In this document: one piece after another, positions 42,899-53,093 of the stretch
How the letters are laid out: the number at the start of each line of letters is the position of its first letter
Numbering within the stretch: the first letter of the stretch is position 1
Origin: Paraburkholderia sp. ZP32-5
GTDB lineage: Bacteria > Pseudomonadota > Gammaproteobacteria > Burkholderiales > Burkholderiaceae
Direction: 5' to 3'
Length of the DNA stretch: 64,000 nucleotides
Assembly (NCBI RefSeq): GCF_021390495.1
Contig: NZ_JAJEJP010000001.1
Span: forward strand, 2,046,001-2,110,000
The notes under the pieces: model-generated
Databases searched by the model: none
The model's input: only the letters and a program-made list of their open reading frames with translations
What the model was told of the DNA's origin: nothing
Translations under genes and position numbers: made by a program

Positions 42899-42982
42899 GC
42901 GGCGGGTTTTCGCCCGCGCGACGTGTGACGTGCGACGCGCAAGCGAGGCGGCGGGGCCCGCGTTTTTACGCTCAAACAACGC

Positions 42983-43004
42983 AAAAGGGCCAATAACTGG
43001 CCCT
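42983..43004 (-). terminator. Probable intrinsic terminator of the 43031-43396 gene
   Basis: Seven-base arms agggcca and tggccct with a five-base loop; on the minus strand TTTT follows. It lies 26 bases after the stop of the minus-strand gene. Confidence 0.6.
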
Positions 43005-43030
43005 GAAAGCGCTGCAAACCCGCGCAAAAA

Positions 43031-43396
43031 TCAGTCCGCGAGGCGCTTGTCCGCGAGTGCGTTCTGGCAATCGGCCAGCACCTGTCGGAGCAGCCGGGCC
43101 TGCGGATCCAGATCGTCGGTATCGAGGATTTCTTCGACCGCGTCGCGCGCCCAGTCGGTGTCGACGAATTGCGCGTGGCGTCTGGCGATTTCGACCGCCG
43201 TGGCCGACAGCTTCGCGATGCACAGCCAGTCGGCCTCGCGCGCGCGGCGATCGAGCCACTTGTGCGCGGCCTGCACGTGAAACGCCGCGTCGGGCCAGTC
43301 TTCGTTCAGATAATAAGCGCCGAGGCTTCCGCATGTGAGCCAGCACAGCAGCTCCAGGCGGTCACGGGGACTCAGATGTTGGCGTACATCACTCAT
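43031..43396 (-). CDS. Conserved-looking hypothetical protein
   Basis: About 121 residues if it starts at ATG 43396 (MSDVRQHLSPRDR); in-frame ATGs at 43468 and 43474 would add about 25 residues without family-like character. The product is soluble and mostly helical, rich in Ala, Arg and acidic residues, with LELLCWLTCGSLGAYYLNED, FHVQAAHKWLDRRARE and a TPR-like feel. I do not recognise the family. It stands alone on the minus strand with its own terminator. The downstream region of tam (43475-43696) is extremely GC-rich, with a ggggcg/cgcccc hairpin at 43642-43656 and no gene. Confidence 0.6.
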   Translation of the reverse strand: MSDVRQHLSPRDRLELLCWLTCGSLGAYYLNEDWPDAAFHVQAAHKWLDRRAREADWLCIAKLSATAVEIARRHAQFVDTDWARDAVEEILDTDDLDPQARLLRQVLADCQNALADKRLAD

Positions 43397-43696
43397 GGCG
43401 ACGCTCGCTGCGGTAAATGGCTTCCCGGTGAGGCCGGCGTGACGCCGTCCTCCGCTTTCAATAAACATTAGCACGCGATATTCCCGGGCGGCAATTCCTG
43501 ACCAACCCTGGCGCGCGGTGCGGGTTGGGGCGGGGTTGGGCGAGCTTGGGGCGGGTGTCTGGAGGCGGAAAACGGAGTTTGGTGTCGCGCGCCGATCAGG
43601 TGCTGTGGGTGCAAGGAGGCGGTTCGAGCGTGCGGCGGGACGGGGCGGAACGCCCCGCCGGCGGGGCCGGGGGGCTGGGCAGTTGGGCGGCTTCCT

Positions 43697-44533
43697 TCAG
43701 TTCGCCGCGCGCGTCGCGACGATAAAGAGCCGCGGGAACGGCAGCAGCACGGTGCCATCGGCGAGCGCCGGATAGGCCCTGGCGATTTCGTCGCGATAAC
43801 GCTGCAGGAACGCGGCCCGTTCGGCTTCGTCGAGCGCGGTGAGAAACGGCCGCAGCGCGCTGCCCTTGAACCATTCGACCACCGCGTCGGCGCCGCCGGC
43901 GAGCGGATGGTGGTAGGTCGTGCGCCATACGTCGACGCGCTCGCACAGCGGCTTGAGCAGCGCGTAGTACCAGCCGGCGCCATAGCGCATCGTGCGCTCG
44001 ACCCCGGTCAGTTTAGCCGCCCACGGGCCGTCGTTGGCGACCTCGCGCAACAGCCGGTGCGCCGGTTCGTCGAGGTTATCGGGCATTTGCACCGCGAGGC
44101 TGCCGCCGCCGGCAAGTTTTTCCACCAGCGCCGGAAACACCCGCTCGTGGTCGGGCACCCATTGCAGCACCGCGTTCGCGAGGATCACGTCGTACGGGTC
44201 GCGCGCCTCCCACGTCGAAATATCGCCGGCTTCGAAGCTCAATTGCGGCAGACGCTGACGGGCCGCCGCGATCATATCGGGGGAACTGTCGATGCCACTA
44301 ACGACCGCGCCCGGCACGCGCGCGGCGAGCACCTCGGTCGAATTGCCGGGGCCGCAGCCGATGTCGACCGCGCGTCGCGCGCCGTCGACCGGCACCGCCG
44401 CGAGCAGATCGCGCACCGGGCGCGTGCGCTCGTTTTCGAACAGCATGTACTGCTTCGCCTGCCAGTCGGCCAGGGACTCGGCGGGCGATTGGGCCTGGTC
44501 GTCGGGCTGCGCGGCGGTGGCTTTCTCCATCAT
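43697..44533 (-). CDS. tam: Trans-aconitate 2-methyltransferase
   Basis: 278 residues, class I SAM-dependent methyltransferase: VDIGCGPGNSTEVLAARVPG (motif I), GIDSSPDMIAAAR (motif II acidic residue), YDVILANAVLQWVPDHE and LAGGGSLAVQMPDNLDEP, all typical of Tam. It methylates trans-aconitate, an inhibitor of the citric acid cycle formed from cis-aconitate. AAGGAG lies seven bases upstream of ATG 44533. It is divergent from a LysR gene across 95 bases, so that regulator may control it. The C-terminal LLPFPRLFIVATR is also family-like. Confidence 0.92.
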   Translation of the reverse strand: MMEKATAAQPDDQAQSPAESLADWQAKQYMLFENERTRPVRDLLAAVPVDGARRAVDIGCGPGNSTEVLAARVPGAVVSGIDSSPDMIAAARQRLPQLSFEAGDISTWEARDPYDVILANAVLQWVPDHERVFPALVEKLAGGGSLAVQMPDNLDEPAHRLLREVANDGPWAAKLTGVERTMRYGAGWYYALLKPLCERVDVWRTTYHHPLAGGADAVVEWFKGSALRPFLTALDEAERAAFLQRYRDEIARAYPALADGTVLLPFPRLFIVATRAAN

Positions 44534-44628
44534 TCGTTTGCTCCTTCGTGGGGTTCGGTGCGCTCATTCTGGGCGGCGCGAAGCGCAGAGTAAAATGAAT
44601 TTATGATTCCGATTGCTGCATTTTTCTA

Positions 44629-45525
44629 ATGAAAATCGACACGCTCGGTGTGCAGGCTTTCGTCGCGATTGCCGATCGCGGCAGCTTCCAGGGTGCGGCC
44701 GATGCGCTGCACGTCACGCAAACCGCGATCACGCAGCGGCTGCGCAAGCTCGAAACCTATCTCGGCGTCACGCTGATCGAGCGGACTACGCGTTCGATGG
44801 CGCTCACCGAAATCGGCCGCAGTTTTCTGCCGCAGGCGCGCCGTCTGCTGGGCGAACTGGCCGATGCGCTGGTCGAGATTCGCGAGACCGGCATGGCGCG
44901 GCGCGGCGACGTATCGATCGCATGCGTGCCGACCGTCGGGGTCCAGTACTTGCCCCGCATTCTGCAGGCGTATTCGACGCACTATCCGCACAACCGCATC
45001 AAGATTCTCGACCACGCGTCGGCGGCGGTCGAGTCCGCGGTACTGCGCCGCGAAGCCGAGTTCGGCATCAATATCGAGCGCGAGCATCATCCGGATCTGG
45101 CGACGGTGCCGCTCACCGAAGACCGCTATGTGCTGATCTGCCACGAGGAGCATCCGCTCGCGAAGCGGCGACGCATCGCGTGGCGGCATTTGCAGGCCTA
45201 TCCGTTGATTTTCGCCGGCGAGGTCAGCGGCAATCGCGCGCTGCTCGATGCGGCGCTCGAGTCGAGCGCCCTCGCGCTGCGTTCGTTCTATGAGGTGCAG
45301 CGAAGTTCGACCGCGCTCGGGCTCGTCGCGCAGCGGGTCGGCGCGGCGGTGGTGCCGGCGCTCGCGCTGCAGAAAGGCGCGTATCCGACGGTGCGTACCG
45401 TCGAGCTGATACAGCCGGTGGTGTCGCGCACGCTGGTGCTGGTCGCGCGCAAGACCGCGCAACTGTCGCCGGCCGCGCAGGCGCTCTATGACATGATCCG
45501 CGCGCAGGCCACGCTCAAAGCCTGA
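44629..45525 (+). CDS. LysR-family transcriptional regulator
   Basis: 298 residues, the standard LysR length. The N-terminal winged helix-turn-helix is [39 protein letters not shown] and [16 protein letters not shown]. The C-terminal part is a periplasmic-binding-like effector domain ([19 protein letters not shown] and onwards). It is divergent from tam; the AT-rich stretch just before its start contains T-N11-A spacings but no unambiguous LysR box. The effector is unknown. Confidence 0.92.
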   Translation: MKIDTLGVQAFVAIADRGSFQGAADALHVTQTAITQRLRKLETYLGVTLIERTTRSMALTEIGRSFLPQARRLLGELADALVEIRETGMARRGDVSIACVPTVGVQYLPRILQAYSTHYPHNRIKILDHASAAVESAVLRREAEFGINIEREHHPDLATVPLTEDRYVLICHEEHPLAKRRRIAWRHLQAYPLIFAGEVSGNRALLDAALESSALALRSFYEVQRSSTALGLVAQRVGAAVVPALALQKGAYPTVRTVELIQPVVSRTLVLVARKTAQLSPAAQALYDMIRAQATLKA

Positions 45526-45625
45526 TGACGGCACGCCGCGCGCAGGGCAAACTCGCGGGGTTGTGCACGTTCGGTGCGCATGCATTCAACCGATCCATTC
45601 CGATCCACTATCTGGCGACCCACCC

Positions 45626-46249
45626 ATGCTGCAGATACTCGGCAAGACCACTTCGATCAATGTCCGCAAGGTGCTGTGGACCTGCGCGGAACTCGGCGTT
45701 TCGTTCGAACAGGAAGACTGGGGCTCGGGCTTCCGTTCGACCGACGTCGCGGAATTTCGCGCGCTCAATCCCAATGCATTGGTGCCGGTAATTCGCGACG
45801 GCGAGTTCGTGCTGTGGGAATCGAATTCGATCATCCGTTATCTGGCGAACCGCTATCGCGGCGAATGGCTGTATCCGGCGGATGCGCTCGAACGCGCGCG
45901 CTGCGATCAATGGATCGACTGGCAGGCGAGCGAATTGAACCGCTCGTGGAGCTATGCATTCATGGGGCTGGTGCGGCGTTCGCCCGCGCATCAGGACGCG
46001 CAGCAGATCGCGCTGTCGTGCGCGAACTGGTCGAAGCATATGGCGATCGTCGAGCAACAGCTTGCGCGTACCGGCGCGTTTATCGCCGGGCAGTCGTTCT
46101 CGCTCGCCGACATTCCGATCGCGCTGTCGGCGAACCGCTGGCTCGAAACACCGCAGCAGCACGACGATTTTCCGGCACTGACCGCGTATATGGCGCGGCT
46201 CTCGGAACGCAGCGGCTATCGCGAGTATTGCCGGAACGGGACGCCTTGA
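45626..46249 (+). CDS. Glutathione S-transferase family protein
   Basis: 207 residues. The thioredoxin-like N-terminal domain shows [39 protein letters not shown] and [12 protein letters not shown] (the cis-Pro and the Glu/Ser-Asn glutathione-binding elements). The helical C-terminal domain has [16 protein letters not shown] with the N-capping S-x-A-D motif. ATG 45626 is used. It is about 100 bases after the LysR gene on the same strand. The electrophilic substrate is not readable. The gap to the next gene (46250-46467) holds nothing recognised. Confidence 0.92.
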   Translation: MLQILGKTTSINVRKVLWTCAELGVSFEQEDWGSGFRSTDVAEFRALNPNALVPVIRDGEFVLWESNSIIRYLANRYRGEWLYPADALERARCDQWIDWQASELNRSWSYAFMGLVRRSPAHQDAQQIALSCANWSKHMAIVEQQLARTGAFIAGQSFSLADIPIALSANRWLETPQQHDDFPALTAYMARLSERSGYREYCRNGTP

Positions 46250-46467
46250 TTCGCGGGTTGGATTGGAGAAGGACCGGACGTGTAAGAGGGCAGCAGCGGG
46301 CGCGGCCCATCGCGGAGAATCCGGCTTTTCCGCGTGTCCGGTAGCGCGCGAGGACGCTTACATAATCCATCGCCAAATCTGACGAATTTCCTGCACATTT
46401 CGCTTCTGCGCAATGCACGCGCCGTCCCCTACAATGGCGGCCTTTTGTGACCTCGAAGGGCTCCGCG

Positions 46468-46830
46468 ATGCGAGCAACGAAATTCGCACTGGCCGTGCTG
46501 GCGGCATGCTCCGCGCTGAACGCGAGCGCCGAAATGACCGCCGCGCAATACAAGAAATGGGCGCACGCCGACAACGATTCGATCTACGCCGCCTACATCA
46601 CCGGCACGATCAACGCGTTCGGCTGGGCCAACGGCGACCTCGTTTCGCAGAAGCGTCCGCCGCTGTTCTGTCCGCCGCAGACACTCGCGATCGGCAACCA
46701 GACCGTCTATCCGATGCTCGATGCGTTTTTCGCGAATCATCCGGGCATTGCGGACGATTTCCCGATCGGGCTCGCGATTCTGCGCGCGTTGCAGGGCGCG
46801 TATCCGTGCACTGAAGGCAAAAGCGAGTAG
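46468..46830 (+). CDS. Exported Rap1a/Tai-like protein
   Basis: 120 residues from ATG 46468. A signal peptide (RATKFALAVLAACSALNASA) is followed by a ~95-residue domain with KKWAHADNDSIYAAYITGTI, LFCPPQTLAIGNQTVYPMLD, FFANHPGI and ILRALQGAYPC. The two cysteines (FCPP and the terminal YPC), the HP pair and the helix pattern resemble the Rap1a/Tai fold of type VI secretion immunity proteins. No effector, VgrG or other secretion gene is near, so an immunity role is unproven; the fold is also found in housekeeping periplasmic proteins. Confidence 0.65.
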   Translation: MRATKFALAVLAACSALNASAEMTAAQYKKWAHADNDSIYAAYITGTINAFGWANGDLVSQKRPPLFCPPQTLAIGNQTVYPMLDAFFANHPGIADDFPIGLAILRALQGAYPCTEGKSE

Positions 46831-46845
46831 GGCGGGGATCAAATG

Positions 46846-46888
46846 AAAAGAGGCGGGTCAGTTCAAGTGAACCGCCCCGCCTCTTTTT
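46846..46888. terminator. Bidirectional intrinsic terminator
   Basis: Arms aaaagaggcggg and cccgcctctttt (12 bp) enclose an inner gttca/tgaac hairpin, with T residues after the stem on the plus strand and the A-run on the left giving Ts on the minus strand. It serves the exported protein gene and the convergent fabV. Confidence 0.9.
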
Positions 46889-46928
46889 CAACCTCGTTTC
46901 AGGTTCAAACAGCCTGCGTCAAACAGCG

Positions 46929-48125
46929 TCAAACCTGCACCAGATTCGGAATCTGCACATCCGGATTGACGTCCGCTTCGTAATCGATGCCCTTCATGTC
47001 GAAGCCGAACAGACGCAGAAAATCGCTCTTGTAGCCGGCGAAATCGGTGAGCTCGTAGATGTTGTCGTTGGTCACCTGATTCCACAGTTCCTGCACGCGG
47101 CCCTGCACTTGCGGGTCGAGTTCCTTGTAGTCGGCGCGCAGTCGGCCTTCGTCGTCCAGATGCGGCTGGGCACCGTAGAGGCTGTCCTTGTACAGGCCGT
47201 AGACCTGCTCGATGCAGCCCTCGTGCGTGCCTTGTTCCTTCATCACCTTGAAGAGCAGCGACAGATACAGCGGCATCATTGGAATCGCCGAGCTGGCCTG
47301 CGTGACGACCGCTTTCAGCACCGCGACGCGCGCATCGCCACCGTTGGCCGCGAGTTTCGCGCGGATGCCGAGCACCTTCTGGTCGAGATCCTTCTTGGCC
47401 GCGCCGATCGAACCGTTCCAGTAGATGTCGTGAGTGATCTTCTCGCCGAGGTAGGTGAACGCGGTGGTCTTCGCGCCGTCCGCGAGCACGCCGGCGTCGG
47501 CGAGTGCGTCCATCCACATCTGCCAGTCTTCGCCGCCCATCACCGCAACCGTGTGCGCGATTTCTTCCGGCGTGGCCGGTTCGAGCACGGTTTCCTTGAT
47601 CACTTCCTTGTCGGTGTCGATGCCGCGCAGGCTGACCGCCTTACCGATCGGCTTCAGCACCGAGCTGAACACTTCACCGGTCTTCGGATGCTGGCGCTTC
47701 GGCGCCGCGAGGCTATAGACGACGAGGTCGACCTTGCCGAGATCGCGCTTGATGACTTCGATCGTGCGCGCCTTCACTGCATCGGAGAACGCATCGCCGT
47801 TGACGCTGGTCGCGTACAGGCCTTCGGCGGTGGCGAATTTCTCGAAGGCGGCGGTGTTGTACCAGCCGGCCGTGCCCGATTTGGTTTCGCTGCCGGCGCG
47901 CTCGAAGAACACACCGAGGGTCGCCGCGCCCGAGCCGAAGGCGGCGCTGATGCGGGCGGCGAGGCCGTAACCGGTCGATGCGCCGATCACGAGCACTTTC
48001 TTCGGGCCGTTGGCGATGGGGCCGCGTGCCTTCACATACTCGATCTGTTCCTTGACGTTGGCTTCGCAGCCGGTCGGATGGGTCGATACACAGATGAAGC
48101 CACGCACACGCGGTTTGATGATCAT
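46929..48125 (-). CDS. fabV: Trans-2-enoyl-ACP/CoA reductase
   Basis: 398 residues from ATG 48125 (AGAGG upstream), the normal FabV length. The NADH-binding loop is [20 protein letters not shown], and the active site is [11 protein letters not shown], the Tyr-x8-Lys spacing that defines FabV within the SDR superfamily. [15 protein letters not shown] and [18 protein letters not shown] are also typical. It catalyses the last reduction of fatty acid elongation in the cytosol and is known to be insensitive to triclosan in several species. It has its own promoter in 48126-48313 opposite the PBP gene. Confidence 0.96.
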   Translation of the reverse strand: MIIKPRVRGFICVSTHPTGCEANVKEQIEYVKARGPIANGPKKVLVIGASTGYGLAARISAAFGSGAATLGVFFERAGSETKSGTAGWYNTAAFEKFATAEGLYATSVNGDAFSDAVKARTIEVIKRDLGKVDLVVYSLAAPKRQHPKTGEVFSSVLKPIGKAVSLRGIDTDKEVIKETVLEPATPEEIAHTVAVMGGEDWQMWMDALADAGVLADGAKTTAFTYLGEKITHDIYWNGSIGAAKKDLDQKVLGIRAKLAANGGDARVAVLKAVVTQASSAIPMMPLYLSLLFKVMKEQGTHEGCIEQVYGLYKDSLYGAQPHLDDEGRLRADYKELDPQVQGRVQELWNQVTNDNIYELTDFAGYKSDFLRLFGFDMKGIDYEADVNPDVQIPNLVQV

Positions 48126-48313
48126 GAAGCACCTCTTGTCGGAATTGGCGACATTATAGTGGGCCGGGCGTCGGCGGCCTGGCATCGACGCGGGCGGCGG
48201 GTAAGGGGAGGGGCAGAGGGAGGGGGCCAGTCACTCGCTGCAACCTCGCAAAAATCGGTACGCTTCCCGCATCTTGGTACGATTGCGCCTTTCCCAGCCG
48301 ACCACAAGCAAGC

Positions 48314-50869
48314 GTGAAGCGCCTCATCTCCTTCTTTCTGGCGGCCCTCGACAAAGGGCTGACCGCCGCGAACCCGCTGATCGCGCAGGGCTGGTGGCAT
48401 CTGCGCCACCCGACGCGCCGCACCGTCGCGTGGGGACTCGCCGCGCTGCCGGTGCTGTTCGTGCTGTACGTGCTGCTGCTGATTCCGTTCACGCCGAGCA
48501 TCGGCGACATCCGCAAGGCGAAAATCGAGCAACCCGCGCAGATCCTGTCCGCCGACGGCAAGCTGCTCGCCGAGTTCAAACCGTCGAATCGCGAATGGGT
48601 GAAGCTGAACGAGATTTCGCCGAACGTCGTGAATGCGCTGATCGCAACCGAAGATCACCGCTTCTACCAGCATTTCGGTCTCGACTGGCGACGCACCGCG
48701 TCGGCCGCGCTGCATACGTTTTCCGGCGACCGCCAGGGCGGCTCGACGATCACGCAGCAGCTCGCGCGCAATCTGTACCCCGATGAAATCGGCCGCGCGC
48801 CGACGCTGACGCGCAAGCTGAAGGAAGCGATCACCGCGCTGAAAATCGAGGCGTTCTATACGAAGAGTGAGATCCTCGAAACCTACCTGAATACGGTGCC
48901 GTTCCTGTACAACGCGTACGGCATCGAGATGGCCGCGCGCACCTATTTCGACAAGTCGGCGTCGGATCTGAACGTGCTCGAAGCGGCGACGCTGACCGGC
49001 ATGCTGAAGGGCAACAGCTACTACAACCCGGTGCTCAATCCCGAGCGCGCGCTCGAGCGGCGCAATACGGTGCTCGCGCAGATGGTCAAGTACGGCAAGC
49101 TCACGCCCGCCAACTTCGCCACGCTGAGCCGCAAACCGTTGCGTCTGGACTTCGAGCGCCAGGTCGAGCCGCCCGGACCCGCGCCGCACTTCACGCAGCA
49201 GTTGCGCAGGTGGCTGGTCGCGTGGGCCGATCGCAACGACTACAACATTTACTCCGACGGCCTCGTCGTGCGCACGACGCTCGATTCGCGTCTGCAGACG
49301 ATGGCCACCCAGGCGGTCACGCTGCAGGGCAACCAGTTGCAGGGCATCGCCAATTCGGCGTGGGGCGCGCGCTCGGGCTGCTCGGCGGACAAGGACCTGA
49401 TGCGCACGTTCCTGCGCGAAACGCCCGACTTTCGCGCGGCGAAAGATAGCGGCCTGTCCGATGACGATGCACTGAAGAAACTGCTCGCCGATCGCAAACT
49501 GGTGCAGAACGTCTGCGATACGAAGACACGCGTGCAGGCCGACTTCCTCGCGATGGACCCGCGCACCGGCGAGATCAAGGCATGGGTCGGCAGCCGCGAC
49601 TTCGGCGAGGATCCGTTCGATCACGTGCAGCAGGCGCGTCGTCAGCCGGGCTCGACGTTCAAGCCGTTCGTCTACGCGGCCGCGTTCGAAGCGGGCGCGA
49701 AACCCGACGACAAGCTGCCCGACAACCCGGTCGAAATCCAGCTAGCTGGCGGCGAAATCTGGAAGCCGAGTGACGAGGACGACCCGAGCGGCCGCGAGAT
49801 CAGCCTGCGCGACGCGCTCGCGTATTCGCGCAACCGCATCACCGCGCAGGTGATGCAATCGGTCGGCCCGAACAAGGTTGCGCGACTCGCGCGTGCAATG
49901 GGCGTGCGCGACAGCCAGCTCGATCCGGTGCCGTCGCTCGCGCTCGGCACGAGCCCGGTGACGTTGAAGGAGATGGTGTCGGCGTACGGCACGATCGCCA
50001 ATCTCGGCAACTACGTCGAGCCGCTGATGGTCACGCGCATCGAGGATCGCAACGGCAATGTGCTCGCGCAATTCGCGCCGGCCTCGCCGACCCGCGAACT
50101 GCCCGCCGACGCCGCGCGCACGCTCGTCGACGTGATGCGCGACGTGGTGAGCCGCGGCACCGGCGCGAGCATCCGCACGCGCTTTGGCGTGCGCGGCGAC
50201 GTCGCGGGCAAGACCGGCACGACCCAGGGCAACGCGGACGGCTGGTTTATCCTGATCCAGCCGCAACTGGTGGCGGGCGCGTGGGTCGGCTTCAACGACA
50301 GCCGCGTGACGCTGCGCAGCGATTACTACGGGCAGGGCGCGCATAGCGCGCTGCCGATCGTCGGCGATTTCTTCCAGCGCGCGCAGCGCTCGCGCCTCGT
50401 CGATAGCCGTCTGAAGTTCGATACCGAGCAGCCGCCGAGCTGGTTTGCCGAGCGCGCGGCGAGGTTGAGCGACTGGTTCGGCCATCTGTTCTCGCGGACG
50501 CCGGACAGGCCGCAGAAGCAGGTCGTCGCGCGGGCGCCGACGCGACACGCGCCGGTGACGACGGCAGCGCCGGCGCCGCATGCGGGTTCCGCGGCGGCTG
50601 CCGCATCGCCGAACGCTGCTGCGTCTGCGCCTGCAGTACACGCCTTGCCGGTCGCGCCGCGTGAACTGCCGCCGCTGCTGACGGCGCCGGACGCGTCGCC
50701 GTTGCCGGCGGTAGGCAATGCGGTCGATGGCGAAACACGCGGCGTCGGTGCGCCGGCCATCGCGCCGACCCCGACCCCGGACGATGCGATGCCGCCGGAT
50801 GCGGGCGGGCAGGGTAGCGGCGGCGCTGGCAACCAGACCGGCAACGACCCCGGCAGCGGCGCGAACTAA
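48314..50869 (+). CDS. Class A penicillin-binding protein (PBP1A-like)
   Basis: 851 residues from GTG 48314. One membrane anchor at about 40-60 (GLAALPVLFVLYVLLLIPF). The glycosyltransferase 51 domain has ATEDHRFYQHFGLD and GGSTITQQLARNLY. The transpeptidase domain has the catalytic S-x-x-K as PGSTFKPF near 446, YSRN (S-x-N) and GKTGTTQG (KTG). It polymerises and crosslinks peptidoglycan in the periplasm. An insertion of about 60 residues between domains holds CSADKDLMRTF and CDTKTR cysteines. The C-terminal ~130 residues are a low-complexity Ala/Pro/Gly tail. Its stop overlaps the stop of the convergent MFS gene. Confidence 0.93.
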   Translation: MKRLISFFLAALDKGLTAANPLIAQGWWHLRHPTRRTVAWGLAALPVLFVLYVLLLIPFTPSIGDIRKAKIEQPAQILSADGKLLAEFKPSNREWVKLNEISPNVVNALIATEDHRFYQHFGLDWRRTASAALHTFSGDRQGGSTITQQLARNLYPDEIGRAPTLTRKLKEAITALKIEAFYTKSEILETYLNTVPFLYNAYGIEMAARTYFDKSASDLNVLEAATLTGMLKGNSYYNPVLNPERALERRNTVLAQMVKYGKLTPANFATLSRKPLRLDFERQVEPPGPAPHFTQQLRRWLVAWADRNDYNIYSDGLVVRTTLDSRLQTMATQAVTLQGNQLQGIANSAWGARSGCSADKDLMRTFLRETPDFRAAKDSGLSDDDALKKLLADRKLVQNVCDTKTRVQADFLAMDPRTGEIKAWVGSRDFGEDPFDHVQQARRQPGSTFKPFVYAAAFEAGAKPDDKLPDNPVEIQLAGGEIWKPSDEDDPSGREISLRDALAYSRNRITAQVMQSVGPNKVARLARAMGVRDSQLDPVPSLALGTSPVTLKEMVSAYGTIANLGNYVEPLMVTRIEDRNGNVLAQFAPASPTRELPADAARTLVDVMRDVVSRGTGASIRTRFGVRGDVAGKTGTTQGNADGWFILIQPQLVAGAWVGFNDSRVTLRSDYYGQGAHSALPIVGDFFQRAQRSRLVDSRLKFDTEQPPSWFAERAARLSDWFGHLFSRTPDRPQKQVVARAPTRHAPVTTAAPAPHAGSAAAAASPNAAASAPAVHALPVAPRELPPLLTAPDASPLPAVGNAVDGETRGVGAPAIAPTPTPDDAMPPDAGGQGSGGAGNQTGNDPGSGAN

Positions 50870-52218
50870 TACCTCGCCACGCCAGCGCCGCCCGGCGGCT
50901 GCGCATGCGGATTCCCATGCGTCCTTTCGAGCGACGTATCGTGATGCAGCAGCAACACCGCCGCCATGCCGACCATCCCGGCGCCCGCGAGGCACAGCAG
51001 CCCGGCGCCGAAGCCGCCGGTGCTGTCCTTGATCCAGCCCATCGCGAACGGCCCGAAAAAGCCCGCCAGATTGCCGAGCGAATTGATCGCCGCGATGCCG
51101 CCCGCGGCTGCCGCGCCCGACAGGAACGCGGCCGGCAACGTCCAGATCACCGGCAGGCAGCCGAAGATGCCGAACCCGGCGATCGACAGCGCGATCATCT
51201 TCTGCACCGGATTGTCGAGCCCGGCCGCGGCGGCAATACCGCCGGCCGCCACCAGCAGCGCGATCGCCACATGCCAGCGACGCTCCAGCTTGCGGTCCGA
51301 ATGCCGGCCCCACGCGATCATGCCGAACAGTCCGACCACATACGGCAGCGCGGTCACGAAGCCCGTTTGCAGATTGGAGAGCCCGAACGACTTGATGATC
51401 TGCGGCAGGAAAAAGCTCAGGCCGTAATTGGTTGCGTTTGCGCCGAAATAGATCAGCGCGATCGCCAGCACGCGCGGGTTGATCAGTGCCTCCTTCACGC
51501 TGAAGCTGTGCACGGCCTCGCGATGCTCGCGCTCCTGCTTCTGCCGCGCCATTAGCCAGTCGCGTTGGTCGTCGGAGAGCCATGTCGCGTCGGCGGGCTT
51601 GTCGGTCAGATAGAACAGCACCGCGAACGACAGCAGCAACGCGGGCAGCGCCTCGATCAGATACAGCCACTGCCAGCCGCCGAGGCCGCCGCGGCCGTCG
51701 AGCGACAGCAGCGCGCCCGAGATCGGGCCGCCGATCACCGTCGATAGCGGAATCGCCGCCATGAAGTAGCCGACCACGCGGCCTCGGTACGCGGCCGGAA
51801 ACCACAATGTGAGCAGAAAAATGATGCCCGGGAAGAAGCCGGCCTCGGCCACGCCGAGCAGGATGCGCAGCCCGTAGAACACATGCGCGGCCGACATGCC
51901 GGTGAAGCGCGCGATATCGGGGATAAACGCCATCGCGCCCGCGAGGATGCCCCACGTGAACATGATTCGCGCGATCCAGCGGCGCGCGCCAAAGCGTTCG
52001 AGCAGCAGATTCGACGGCACCTCAAAGAAGAAATAGGCGATGAAGAACACGCCGGCGCCGAAGCCGAATGCGCTCGCGGACAGATCGAGCGCCTTGTTCA
52101 TCTGCAGCGCCGCGAAGCCGACGTTCACGCGATCCAGATACGCGATGAAATAGCAAAGCATCAGGAACGGTACGAGCCGAATCGTGACGCGGTGGATAGT
52201 GCTTGCCTCGAGATCCAT
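50866..52218 (-). CDS. MFS transporter, anion:cation symporter family
   Basis: 450 residues from ATG 52218 with twelve transmembrane segments. The ACS-family pattern is seen in RLVPFLMLCYFIAYLDRVNV, GAGVFFIAYFFFEVPSNL, GVAEAGFFPGIIFLLTLWFP, GRHSDRKLERRWHV and a central charged loop. Members import organic anions such as tartrate, phthalate, glucarate or hydroxyphenylacetate; the substrate here cannot be told. It is single-gene. The adjacent 52219-52659 contains no gene I can support and presumably carries this gene's promoter and that of the lipoprotein. Confidence 0.92.
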   Translation of the reverse strand: MDLEASTIHRVTIRLVPFLMLCYFIAYLDRVNVGFAALQMNKALDLSASAFGFGAGVFFIAYFFFEVPSNLLLERFGARRWIARIMFTWGILAGAMAFIPDIARFTGMSAAHVFYGLRILLGVAEAGFFPGIIFLLTLWFPAAYRGRVVGYFMAAIPLSTVIGGPISGALLSLDGRGGLGGWQWLYLIEALPALLLSFAVLFYLTDKPADATWLSDDQRDWLMARQKQEREHREAVHSFSVKEALINPRVLAIALIYFGANATNYGLSFFLPQIIKSFGLSNLQTGFVTALPYVVGLFGMIAWGRHSDRKLERRWHVAIALLVAAGGIAAAAGLDNPVQKMIALSIAGFGIFGCLPVIWTLPAAFLSGAAAAGGIAAINSLGNLAGFFGPFAMGWIKDSTGGFGAGLLCLAGAGMVGMAAVLLLHHDTSLERTHGNPHAQPPGGAGVARY

Positions 52219-52659
52219 CGATTGTCTCCTGCGGTTTTTGCGGCTGTTGTATGCCGAGGTGTTGGCGGGGTCGATGCGAATGGGGTGTCTCAATTAGTGA
52301 GCTTGCGTGTGCCTGGACCTGTGCTTGTATGTGCGCGATGAAAAAGCATCGTTACAGACTAGGCGCTCGATGGCGATTCCGGAAGGTCTTTCGCCTGTGC
52401 TTTTGCCTGCGTATTTGCCTGTTTCGCCGGCCGTTATTGTTAAGTGGCGCGCAACAGTGTTTTCGGCTAAGGCAGCCTGATTTCCGGGCATCTATTACAG
52501 ATAATTCAATCCCAGATATCGGTTAAAAATGCAGGTGTTCGCACTATGTTTAAACAGGACTCGGACAGGTTTCCCGGTGTGTCCGCAACGATGCAGGCGA
52601 AGCGCGGCGAATCCGTTGCTGATGTGAATAACGCGGCGGTCGGGAAGAAAAGGGCGTCG

Positions 52660-52971
52660 ATGTCGGCGCGTATGAGTGAGCACGTGCGCGGGCTCGTGGT
52701 TGCCATGCTTGCTTGCGCGAGCCTCGTCGGCTGCGCGTCGAGTAGCGACGTCGTGGCGAACAATAAGCCCGGCAGCTATACCGTCGCGGCGAGCGCGACC
52801 GGTGGACGCATGGCATGGGCTCGCGCGCATCAACTCGCGATGAACGAAGCGCGCGACTATTGCGAGCGGCGCGGGATGCAAAGCAGCGTGACGATGGAAA
52901 CCGTCAGTGGCGTGCGCGTGATGACCGAGCATGCATCGTCGGTCAATTTCGAGTGTCACCCGAAGTTCTAA
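52660..52971 (+). CDS. Small predicted lipoprotein
   Basis: 103 residues from ATG 52660, preceded by AAAGGG. This start gives a standard lipoprotein signal: basic SARMSEHVRG, hydrophobic LVVAMLACAS, and the lipobox LVGC with the lipidated Cys at residue 25. An ATG at 52546 in the same frame would bury the signal and is less likely. The mature domain of about 78 residues contains SYTVAASATGGRMAWARAHQ and ARDYCERRGMQSSVTMETVS, so it has two more cysteines. I do not recognise the family. It sits between an MFS gene and a KfrA-like gene, with no operon partner. Confidence 0.65.
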   Translation: MSARMSEHVRGLVVAMLACASLVGCASSSDVVANNKPGSYTVAASATGGRMAWARAHQLAMNEARDYCERRGMQSSVTMETVSGVRVMTEHASSVNFECHPKF

Positions 52972-53093
52972 ACGGCGTTTTTTGAGGCCGTTGTGATTCA
53001 CAGCAGCGTGTGGCGCGATCGCTTCGGTGCGAGCTGTTGAGGCTAAGGCAACGAATCAGCATGGCTGATGCGGCGAGTCGCGCAGGTTGATCG

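Noticed and set aside
46468..46830. Part of a type VI secretion effector-immunity pair
   Set aside because: No effector, VgrG, Hcp or PAAR gene within the window.
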